Assembly (NCBI GenBank): GCA_002840935.1
Contig: PHDH01000008.1
Location: forward strand, 1-41,549
Reading direction: 5' to 3'
DNA from: Bacteroidetes bacterium HGW-Bacteroidetes-21
Lineage (GTDB): Bacteria > Bacteroidota > Bacteroidia > Bacteroidales > GWA2-32-17
Length of the DNA stretch: 41,549 nt
The notes beneath the pieces are model-generated. The model had not been told where the DNA came from. It did no database searches and was given only the letters and a program-made list of their open reading frames with translations. How positions within the stretch are numbered: the stretch's first letter is position 1; the number at the start of each line of letters is the position of its first letter. Shown here in pieces: positions 35,136 to 41,549 of this stretch. Position numbers and translations under genes: made by a program.

Positions 35136-37421
35136 TTATTCAACAATTAATTTTGCTCTGTATAACCTGTTAGTCTGGAGTTCGACGAAGTATATGCCGG
35201 GTTTAAGATTGCCCCTCAAAAGCTTTATACGGGCTGGTTCGTCGGGAATACTTCGCGAAGCTTCGTATTCTGAAAGGGACGAACCAGAGAGCATGGGGGT
35301 GAGGGGTTCGGTGCGGACTACTTTACCAGTCACATCTATTATTTTTATTGCGGATTGCGGATTGCTGGATTGCGGATTGGAGATTGCGGATTGGAGATTG
35401 GGAATGGTGAGTGTGGCAAAATCTGTCATTGGGTTGGGCGAGATAAGAATGGTCCCTGTGGCATATTCATTAGAACTGATATTTACGAGAGTGGCGTTGT
35501 CTTTTTTGTTACTATAAGCTATATACTCGTCTATTCCGCTGGTATTGCAACCGCCTGCTTTTTTAACACCAATCATATAATAATAGACATCAAAGACATT
35601 TACATCGTTGTAGCTGTTAAGGGTTCCTGGTACGGAATCATAAAGTGTAAGATTAACTGGACTTGTACCACGATAGATATAATAACGGTAAGGAGTGAAG
35701 TTCCCGCTTTCATCCACATAGTCATCCCACAGCAATCCCATGGTACTTCCTGCGCTTCCTATAACAAGATTTACGGTTTTGTGATAATAACTCATTTCCG
35801 ACTGGTTATTACATGTATCAATTACAGAAATTCTGTACTTATCACCATGAACCTCTGGCTGCGAAAAATAATCTATAAATTCACCGTTTTCAGTGGCATC
35901 AAGAGCCACCAATATATCATATACATTGGTCGTTGTTGTTTCTTTATATAAAACGTAAGATGAGATACCTTGCCCTGATGTTTTTTCGTACATAATTTTG
36001 TTTTTTCCTGTCTCAGGATCAACAGAAACCAGGCAAAGTTCCTGATTCGACCACGGTTCTCTCACTACTACTATCATTTCATCACTTGCTGTACAGGATA
36101 AATACTGGTCAATAGCGTGAACGGTATATGTGGTCGTTAAATCTGCATTGACAGATGTTGTAGCTTGATTCTGCTCATTCAATCCTATTGCCGGCGTCCA
36201 GTAATAAGAAAAAGTCCCGGATTCAGCAGGATAATTACTTTGGGCGACAGCAGATAGAACTGCACTTTGTCCCAGGCAAACAGTAGTATCTATATTTGCA
36301 GTAACCGAAACCTGAATTACTTTTAACTGTGCCTGAACACTCGAAATAGTCCGACACAGATTTGAAACATCACACGTGTATAAGCCATCGTCATTCAAAG
36401 TCAATCCAGGAACCGAAAGGTCTGGCAGATTAGCACCCAAAATATCAGTCCCGTCTTTTTTCCATTGATAAGTAAAAGGACCTGTACCAGAAGCCTGTAC
36501 AGAAAATGAAACATCAGATCCCATACATTTTACCTGAGGCAGAGGTTGTGACACGATGGTAGAAGTTACAGGATTTGACGTAACTGTTGCAGAAGAATAT
36601 ACATGTCTCAGCATGTCATTTGGCGTAAAGGATCGGACACATCTGAAAACACAGTTTACATCTTTTTTAACAGGCGAGGATCCTGATGCCCCCCAGCTGG
36701 AAGTAAGAATATAATATGCACTATCGTTGTCATATTGGGTTGATGTAAGATAAAAACCAAAGTCTTCGAACCCTCCAATAATTTCTCTTTTGTAAATGAA
36801 CTGAAAAGCCTGGTTATGTGATGGCAGATACCAGTCGTCGTATCCTTCTGCTTCGAATGTGCTTGCATAATATGCTGCAGTATAGTCACCGCAATAATAT
36901 ATTATGTTCTCTGTATTGGTTTGCCCGTCTGAATAGCTATTTGTACCTGGAAGAGAGAACCCGCGACATCCCCATCTTGCATATATTGGATAGTCGGCAA
37001 GGTATGCTATCCATCCCGATCCGGCAGGTATTCCTATAGAACTTGATCCGTTTAGATAAACAATACCACCACGAAAGTAATCGCCTTCAATAAGGTCAGC
37101 AGTAGTTTCACGAACGATATGACTTATAACACTGCTGTACCATGGAGATGCATTCGGACAAAGCGGCTCTGAGACTGCTGCTCTATAGTACTTTTTACCT
37201 GTTGCACTTGCACTAGAAATAACAGTTACATTGCTGCCGGTAGCTGAAGAAATATCTGACCAATTCAAACTATCAGTACTTTCCTGCCACTGAATGTTTC
37301 CGATAGCACCTGTCACGCTTAAATAAGCCGTATCACCAACCACAACCGTTGGAATTCTGTTCTGAGCAGAAAGAGAAAATATAGCAAAAAAAGCAATGGA
37401 AAAAAGTTGAAAGTATTTCAT
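35136..37421 (-). CDS. T9SS cargo with Lcl/DUF1566 and Ig-like domains (shortest paralogue)
   Basis: A 761-residue secreted protein: signal peptide 1-20 (SLSAQ); Ig-like domain with IQWQESTDSLNWSDI (about 21-90); Lcl/DUF1566 domain (about 95-255: GDYFRGGIVYLNG, YDDWYLPSHNQAFQFIYKRE, LTSTQYDND, CVFRCVRSF); two Ig-like domains with DDGLYTCDVSNLC; an FnIII-like pair; and a T9SS type A sorting domain. The ATG at 37421 is preferred because it puts the hydrophobic signal at the very N-terminus; an ATG at 37445 adds MNFQPINK. It is the middle gene of a three-gene operon. Its sorting domain carries the inverted form of the 34-bp insert found in the next gene upstream. Confidence 0.85.
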   Translation of the reverse strand: MKYFQLFSIAFFAIFSLSAQNRIPTVVVGDTAYLSVTGAIGNIQWQESTDSLNWSDISSATGSNVTVISSASATGKKYYRAAVSEPLCPNASPWYSSVISHIVRETTADLIEGDYFRGGIVYLNGSSSIGIPAGSGWIAYLADYPIYARWGCRGFSLPGTNSYSDGQTNTENIIYYCGDYTAAYYASTFEAEGYDDWYLPSHNQAFQFIYKREIIGGFEDFGFYLTSTQYDNDSAYYILTSSWGASGSSPVKKDVNCVFRCVRSFTPNDMLRHVYSSATVTSNPVTSTIVSQPLPQVKCMGSDVSFSVQASGTGPFTYQWKKDGTDILGANLPDLSVPGLTLNDDGLYTCDVSNLCRTISSVQAQLKVIQVSVTANIDTTVCLGQSAVLSAVAQSNYPAESGTFSYYWTPAIGLNEQNQATTSVNADLTTTYTVHAIDQYLSCTASDEMIVVVREPWSNQELCLVSVDPETGKNKIMYEKTSGQGISSYVLYKETTTTNVYDILVALDATENGEFIDYFSQPEVHGDKYRISVIDTCNNQSEMSYYHKTVNLVIGSAGSTMGLLWDDYVDESGNFTPYRYYIYRGTSPVNLTLYDSVPGTLNSYNDVNVFDVYYYMIGVKKAGGCNTSGIDEYIAYSNKKDNATLVNISSNEYATGTILISPNPMTDFATLTIPNLQSAISNPQSSNPQSAIKIIDVTGKVVRTEPLTPMLSGSSLSEYEASRSIPDEPARIKLLRGNLKPGIYFVELQTNRLYRAKLIVE
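35234..35287. repeat. 54-bp inverted-repeat element with 34-bp core, orientation A
   Basis: Arms CTGGTTCGTC (35234-35243) and GACGAACCAG (35278-35287) enclose a 34-bp core (35244-35277) that begins GGGAATACTTCGCG and ends CGTATTCTGAAAGG on the plus strand. It is the exact reverse complement of the core at 37577-37610. On the minus strand it encodes L-S-E-Y-E-A-S-R-S-I-P. Confidence 0.95.
35347..35405. repeat. ATTGNNG heptad array in the sorting domain
   Basis: Units are ATTGCGG, ATTGCGG, ATTGCTGG (8 nt), ATTGCGG, ATTGGAG, ATTGCGG, ATTGGAG, ATTGGGA. On the minus strand it encodes the NLQSAISNPQSSNPQSAI phrase. The single 8-nt unit shifts the period and the reading frame is kept. Confidence 0.88.
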
Positions 37422-37468
37422 TTTATTGATTGGTTGAAAATTCATAATAAGGCAATGTTTGTATTGAT

Positions 37469-40264
37469 TTACTCTACAATTAGTTTCCCGCGATATACTC
37501 TATCGGCATTAATTTCCACGAAGTAAATGCCGGATTTAAGATCGCCCCTCAATAGCTTAATCTGGGCTGGTTCGTCCCTTTCAGAATACGAAGCTTCGCG
37601 AAGTATTCCCGACGAACCAGAGAAGTATGAGGAGAGGGGTTCTATGCGTACGAGTTTACCAGTGACGTCGAAAATTCGGATTGCGGATTGCGGATTGTAG
37701 ATTGGGGATTGTAGATTGGGGATAGAGAGGGTGGTTGAAGTAGACATGGGGTTTGGAAAAATTTCGATAGTTCCGGATAACATAAGATTGGAATACATTC
37801 CGACAAAAGCGGCATTGTCTTTTTTATTGCTGAACGAAACGGTATCAATAACGCCGTTAATCTCGCAGCCATCGGCTTTTTTTACACCAATCATATAATA
37901 ATAGGAATCGAAAACATTAATGTCGTTGTAACTCAAAGTTGATCCATTTACTGTTGCCAAAAGGGACATATTTGCTGGGCTTGTTCCGCGATATATAAAA
38001 TAACTGGAAGGCACAAAACTGCCACTTGCATCAATATAAGCGGTCCAGTTGAGTCCCATGGTACTTGCATTGGCCGAGAGAACGAGATTCACAGTTTTGT
38101 GATAAGGACTAAGTGCCGACAAGTTATCGCAGGTGTCGACCACCATTATCTTATAACGATCGGCGTGTACTTCCGGAACCGAATTCACATCGGTAAATTC
38201 GCCGGGCAGTGAAGCGTCAACTTCTCCTATTTCGACAAAATTATTCGTGCCACTTTCTTTGAATATTTTGAATTTTTTTATTCCCACATTAAGGACTTTT
38301 TCCCACATCACTTTGTTTTTACCTGTGAGTGTGTCAACCGTTACAAGGCAAAGCTGCTGGTTCTGGTATGGAGTTCCAACAGTAATATAAATATTATCAG
38401 AAACTGAACAGCCAATGTTATCGGTTACTATTACAGAATAATTATGCGAATAGGAAGGGTTGGCTACCGGATTTGCGATAATGGAAGAAGACAATGAGTC
38501 GGATGGCGACCACAAAAAAGACAAATTGCCCGATTCCGCGACATGATTTGTATTTGCTAATGCATTCAGTGACATTCCTTCGCCCAAACAAATACGGTCA
38601 TCTGCGCCGGCATCAATAGTTAGCTGAATAACTTTTAATTCGGCGTTGACCGTTGAAATTGTATTACAAGCATTGGATATCTGACAGGTATATATTCCTT
38701 CGTCGGATAATTCTGCATTACTTATTGAAAATAAGGCCTCATTTGCACCTGTAATGTCATCGCCATCTTTTTTCCATTGAAAAACCGGCGAAGTGCCCTG
38801 AACCGTAACTTCAAAATTCACCTCCGAATCGATACATTTATTCAATGAATTTGTCTGAGACAACAAACTTACAGGAGTATTAGAAGTTAATGTCACAGTA
38901 TCTCTATCCCAGCAATTAAGGCCATCTCTGACAGTCAAAACATAGGTTTGGTCTGCCATTGGTTGAGCTGTAGTACCGGCAATGTATTGATCACTTAAAC
39001 CAGTAGCTGGTGTCCATTCGTACGAAAGAGTTCCCGAAACAGAAGGATTGTTGGTCATTCCTGCTCCTGTTAACTGAACAGGATTATCATTGCAAAAAAC
39101 TATGTCACTACCTGCGTCAGCGTTTATCTCGACAACATTCAGCGTTGCACTGTTTGAAGTTACTGTCGTGCAAAGGTTGGTAATATCGCAAGTGTATACG
39201 CCCTGCTTGCTTACATCGGTATTTGTAAGATTATACCAACTGTAGGTAGCACCAGTAATGGGCACACCGTCTTTTTTCCATTGATGGCTGATACTTGTCC
39301 CGAATGCTGTGGCAGAAAAACTGACAGAACTTCCTTTACAGATGTTTTTGGATACAGGTTGTGTAATCATAGTAACAGATTCAGGCTGAAAGGGAACTGT
39401 TACTGTCGAAGCTGTGGTAGCAACAGGGCCTGATGCCGTAAAAGCTCTGATAGCACGAACATAATCAGATGCACCTAAATAGGACATTGAAGCATATCCT
39501 CCAGAAGTTGAAAGAACGCCAATTTTTACATAAGAGCTATTATTCCAAGTATCATATCCAGTAGTGCTAGAAAAATAACAATTAGTAATTCCACCGGAAG
39601 TCTGAACTGGCGGGAAATTGCCAATAATATTCTTATTATTCAACATTAATACAAGCTGATCGATGGCAGGTAAAAACCAATCGGAATAACCCAAGTGGAC
39701 TAAATCATTACATAAACTAGCAGCAATGGGGCGTTCACTACAAGCGTTAACAATTGCAGTCGTATTTGCTTGCCCATTTGAAGTTGAGACAGCTCCGGGG
39801 TTGTATCCGGCAGACTCGCAACCAAATACGCCATACACTGCCTGATCTTCCGTGGGAGCAATTAAACCATTGCCACTACCATCGACCGAAAAAACGACAC
39901 CTCCACGATACCAATCACCCACCTGAACTTGTGATGATGTTGAAACAATTCTATAGCGAACAACGGTGCTATACCACGATGAGTTTTGACAAATAGTTGC
40001 ATTTGTAATGACGGCTCTGAAATACCGATTTCCCGAAGGAGATGCCACTGCATTAAGTGTATAGGGCGAAGTTGTAGCTCCTGCAATATTGGTCCAATTA
40101 AGACTGTCGGTACTCTCTTGCCATTGTATCGTTCCATTGGCCCCTGTAACATTGAGCTCAATTGCATTCCCTACATGAACAGCATATATATAGGACTGTG
40201 ATTTCAATCCCAAAGGGAATAACAGACAGGAAAAACATAGAAGTAGGAAAAAAAATGATTTCAT
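37469..40264 (-). CDS. T9SS cargo with Lcl/DUF1566 and multiple Ig-like domains
   Basis: A 931-residue secreted protein: signal peptide 1-22; Ig-like domain with IQWQESTDSLNWTNI (about 24-107); Lcl/DUF1566 domain (about 115-277: GDWYRGGVVF, GYSDWFLPAIDQLVLML, YFSSTTGYDTW, RAIRAF); Ig-like domains with QGVYTCDITNLC and EGIYTCQISNAC alternating with INADAGSD-type domains (about 290-640); an FnIII-like pair; and a T9SS type A sorting domain. It is first in a three-gene operon, with 47 nt to the preferred start of the next gene. The repeated WQESTDSLNW and DWFLP motifs show the three operon genes are duplicates of one another. It is probably surface-attached; the ligand is unknown. Confidence 0.86.
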   Translation of the reverse strand: MKSFFFLLLCFSCLLFPLGLKSQSYIYAVHVGNAIELNVTGANGTIQWQESTDSLNWTNIAGATTSPYTLNAVASPSGNRYFRAVITNATICQNSSWYSTVVRYRIVSTSSQVQVGDWYRGGVVFSVDGSGNGLIAPTEDQAVYGVFGCESAGYNPGAVSTSNGQANTTAIVNACSERPIAASLCNDLVHLGYSDWFLPAIDQLVLMLNNKNIIGNFPPVQTSGGITNCYFSSTTGYDTWNNSSYVKIGVLSTSGGYASMSYLGASDYVRAIRAFTASGPVATTASTVTVPFQPESVTMITQPVSKNICKGSSVSFSATAFGTSISHQWKKDGVPITGATYSWYNLTNTDVSKQGVYTCDITNLCTTVTSNSATLNVVEINADAGSDIVFCNDNPVQLTGAGMTNNPSVSGTLSYEWTPATGLSDQYIAGTTAQPMADQTYVLTVRDGLNCWDRDTVTLTSNTPVSLLSQTNSLNKCIDSEVNFEVTVQGTSPVFQWKKDGDDITGANEALFSISNAELSDEGIYTCQISNACNTISTVNAELKVIQLTIDAGADDRICLGEGMSLNALANTNHVAESGNLSFLWSPSDSLSSSIIANPVANPSYSHNYSVIVTDNIGCSVSDNIYITVGTPYQNQQLCLVTVDTLTGKNKVMWEKVLNVGIKKFKIFKESGTNNFVEIGEVDASLPGEFTDVNSVPEVHADRYKIMVVDTCDNLSALSPYHKTVNLVLSANASTMGLNWTAYIDASGSFVPSSYFIYRGTSPANMSLLATVNGSTLSYNDINVFDSYYYMIGVKKADGCEINGVIDTVSFSNKKDNAAFVGMYSNLMLSGTIEIFPNPMSTSTTLSIPNLQSPIYNPQSAIRIFDVTGKLVRIEPLSSYFSGSSGILREASYSERDEPAQIKLLRGDLKSGIYFVEINADRVYRGKLIVE
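37567..37620. repeat. 54-bp inverted-repeat element with 34-bp core, orientation B
   Basis: The same arms CTGGTTCGTC (37567-37576) and GACGAACCAG (37611-37620) enclose the 34-bp core in the opposite orientation (37577-37610, starting CCTTTCAGAATACG and ending GCGAAGTATTCCC on the plus strand). On the minus strand it encodes G-I-L-R-E-A-S-Y-S-E-R. Confidence 0.95.
37674..37723. repeat. ATTGNNG heptad array in the sorting domain
   Basis: Units are ATTCGG (degenerate), ATTGCGG, ATTGCGG, ATTGTAG, ATTGGGG, ATTGTAG, ATTGGGG. On the minus strand it encodes IPNLQSPIYNPQSAIRI. Same site as in the two paralogues downstream in the operon. Confidence 0.85.
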
Positions 40265-40294
40265 TTGATATTTCTAATTATTAAATTATAAATA

Positions 40295-40308
40295 TGCCAC
40301 ATATGGCA
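40295..40308. promoter_or_regulatory. Small inverted repeat in the operon leader
   Basis: TGCCACATATGGCA has 5-bp arms (TGCCA/TGGCA) around CATA. It lies between the presumed transcription start and the ATG at 40264, where it could be an operator or a small leader hairpin. Confidence 0.3.
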
Positions 40309-40336
40309 CACAACGTAACATTAAATAAATGTTCCA

Positions 40337-40344
40337 CAAATATA
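40337..40344 (-). promoter_or_regulatory. -7 promoter element of the three-gene T9SS operon
   Basis: On the minus strand this reads TATATTTG, an exact TAnnTTTG, 72 nt before the ATG at 40264. The same octamer heads the SBBP T9SS gene at 32263. No clean TTTG at -33 was found. Confidence 0.5.
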
Positions 40345-40608
40345 TAATTACCAACGCAGATAAAAATCAATATTTGTCATATTACTTTGAACTTAACAAA
40401 GTATGTGACAAAAAGATGTCTTTTAATGACCAAACGCCTTATTTATAACACAAACAAAAATTAGAATAGCCTGAACAAATATCACTATGAGCTTATGAAA
40501 AGAAAGCTGCGCTAAGAGATATTACTGATTATCAATATTTCATTCCGCTATATTGGGCATTCTCATTCAGAGAAATGAGGAAGCAACACATCAATAGACT
40601 ATTCCGTT

Positions 40609-41277
40609 TTAAAACTTAAACGAATATCCCAGCCCGAGCACAAAATCTTTGCGTAGGTTTTTAGTATTGTATTCAGACTGTATCATATAAAAAACATCCA
40701 AACTACTGGCGTTATTTAACGAATAATCTATACCTGCTGAATAGCGAACCTTGTCTATGTATGTAGCCGTTCCAGAAAACAGGGGATTATAGATTTCTCC
40801 TGAGATATAGGGAGAATAAACTTTGTCCAGATCGAGTTTACAAGTTGCTTTTGTACGTATATAATTCTCAGGGATGTATCCGTTTTCAGAAGTAAAAACA
40901 TCCTCGTACTGATGCTGCATTCTCACTCGACCAGTAAAAACAAGAGGCTTCACCTTTTCACGTATAGTCAAGTCAATATAGAAACGATGACGGGATGAAT
41001 AATAATCCGCCACCTCTCTTTTATTTACAAAGCGATAATTTCCAGAAATACGGAAATTTTTGTTGAATTTATAATTGAGTCCAAAATCAGTAATAACGGT
41101 GCCCAGTTCAGTATAATTTTCGTAGAGTCTTAGTTCTTCACTCAAATTCAGAGACCATGCCTGGGTTAATTTTTTCTCGATGTTAACCGAAGCCCATAAT
41201 CCGGCATCGTTCACCTGAGCATGCAGCCCGGTGAAAGCAAATAATACGAGGATATATAGTGGCCAAAGCCTATTCAT
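40609..41277 (-). CDS. DUF2490 outer-membrane protein
   Basis: A 222-residue protein with signal peptide (about 1-20, TGLHAQ) followed by beta-strands of the DUF2490 family: NDAGLWASVNIEKKLTQAWS, LSEELRLYEN, and the terminal LGLGYSFKF that ends in an aromatic residue as in outer-membrane barrels. Function of DUF2490 is unknown. Its ATG overlaps the stop of the DUF4956 gene by 8 nt, so the two are cotranscribed and translationally coupled. No terminator is evident downstream. Confidence 0.82.
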   Translation of the reverse strand: MNRLWPLYILVLFAFTGLHAQVNDAGLWASVNIEKKLTQAWSLNLSEELRLYENYTELGTVITDFGLNYKFNKNFRISGNYRFVNKREVADYYSSRHRFYIDLTIREKVKPLVFTGRVRMQHQYEDVFTSENGYIPENYIRTKATCKLDLDKVYSPYISGEIYNPLFSGTATYIDKVRYSAGIDYSLNNASSLDVFYMIQSEYNTKNLRKDFVLGLGYSFKF

Positions 41278-41549
41278 AGTAATATATCTTTACGTTGGCT
41301 GTATCTTTCAAAAAATCAATTTTATTGATAACAATTCTGTGAATATTAAGACCTGTACGATTTTTCAGATCGGCGATCAGCGCAGGGTGATTTTCAGGTT
41401 TAATCATTTCAATATTCTCATACTGAATATTCTTAACAAGCTCTCTTTTAATTAGCACATTCCCATCTAGAATAAAAGTGCATATAATAATTATTCCCGT
41501 TAATATCCCCAGTTCGTAAAACTGCATCTGAATGGCAGACAACAATCCC
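41270..41549 (-). CDS. DUF4956 membrane protein, C-terminal part (gene runs off the window edge)
   Basis: The visible 92 or so codons are open to the window edge, so the start lies outside. A hydrophobic helix (YELGILTGIIIICTFIL) is followed by the soluble DUF4956 C-terminus, with ALIADLKNRTGLNIHRIVIN and KIDFLKDTANVKIYYYE. Internal TTG or ATG codons near the edge are unlikely true starts because the family has more membrane segments upstream. DUF4956 genes often neighbour VTC-like polyphosphate polymerase genes in other bacteria, but none is visible here. Function is unknown. Confidence 0.8.
   Translation of the reverse strand, partial: GLLSAIQMQFYELGILTGIIIICTFILDGNVLIKRELVKNIQYENIEMIKPENHPALIADLKNRTGLNIHRIVINKIDFLKDTANVKIYYYE

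Larger units (their letters stand above)
40265..40608. other. Intergenic leader of the three-gene T9SS operon
   Basis: About 340 nt of AT-rich DNA without a supported gene. It holds the probable -7 box at 40337-40344 and the small inverted repeat TGCCA/TGGCA at 40295-40308 in the presumed leader. I see nothing else definite between 40345 and 40608 and no clear terminator for the DUF2490 gene. Confidence 0.5.

Noticed and set aside
32557-37723. ATTGNNG arrays taken as a CRISPR array
   Set aside because: The unit is 7 nt, there are no spacers, the arrays lie within coding frames and no cas gene is near.
32380-40264. Diversity-generating retroelement targets, because Lcl/DUF1566 has a C-type-lectin-like fold
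   Set aside because: No reverse transcriptase, template repeat or adenine-biased variable region was seen, and the Lcl domains are internal rather than C-terminal.
22665-40264. Polysaccharide utilisation locus
   Set aside because: No SusC/SusD pair, no sugar-specific hydrolase set and no hybrid two-component regulator are present; the genes are T9SS surface proteins.
28728-40264. Mobile genetic element carrying the paralogues
   Set aside because: No transposase, integrase, target duplication or tRNA attachment site was found. Duplication and recombination explain the pattern without one.

Overview
The window comes from a member of the Bacteroidota, most likely an order Bacteroidales/Marinilabiliales-type anaerobe. 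The evidence is five cargo proteins with type IX secretion (T9SS, Por) type A C-terminal sorting domains, a two-subunit 2-oxoacid:ferredoxin oxidoreductase, the Bacteroidota-typical order parA-parB-DUF5683-LysM transglycosylase, DUF5916/CBM9, DUF2490 and DUF4956 proteins, and -7 promoter boxes of the form TAnnTTTG. No rRNA, tRNA, CRISPR array, transposase, integrase or phage gene was seen.

Layout. 1-932 (minus): a short isoprenylcysteine-methyltransferase-like membrane protein that looks cut off, preceded by a gamma-carbonic-anhydrase-like hexapeptide protein. 1084-3974 (plus): korA-korB, closed by a strong hairpin terminator. 4149-4754 (minus): a SAM methyltransferase. 4898-10456 (plus): a CBM9/DUF5916 outer-membrane protein and a PreP-like M16 metalloprotease. 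10787-18805 (plus): one tightly packed envelope and chromosome-segregation operon (parA, parB, DUF5683, LysM lytic transglycosylase, two SGNH hydrolases, MBOAT acyltransferase). 19005-21932 (plus): a GH3 / beta-lactamase-fold fusion. 21968-22585 (minus): Sua5/YciO tRNA-modification enzyme. 22665-25001 (minus): a T9SS adhesin-like protein. 25060-28618 (minus): histidine-degradation operon hutI - small outer-membrane protein - ftcD. 28728-40264 (minus): four large paralogous T9SS surface proteins. 40609-41549 (minus): DUF2490 barrel and the 3' end of a DUF4956 membrane protein.

How the genes work together. The central operon couples origin segregation (ParAB) with cell-wall turnover (transglycosylase) and a probable O-acylation module (two SGNH plus MBOAT), next to a GH3/serine hydrolase likely to act on wall fragments. 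The hut genes give glutamate and formimino/methenyl-folate from late histidine catabolism, and KorAB links 2-oxoglutarate or another 2-oxoacid to ferredoxin. The right third encodes secreted, probably surface-displayed proteins built from a seven-bladed SBBP propeller or Lcl/DUF1566 (C-type-lectin-like) domains, Ig-like domains and a shared C-terminus.

The most unusual signal is in the 3' ends of the four paralogues at 28728-40264. Sequence that looks like Bacteroidota intergenic repeats sits in frame inside the T9SS sorting domains: ATTGNNG heptad arrays, a 10-bp inverted-repeat palindrome, and a 34-bp segment between those palindrome arms that occurs in exactly opposite orientation in two neighbouring genes. 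Both orientations stay open and give different peptide loops.
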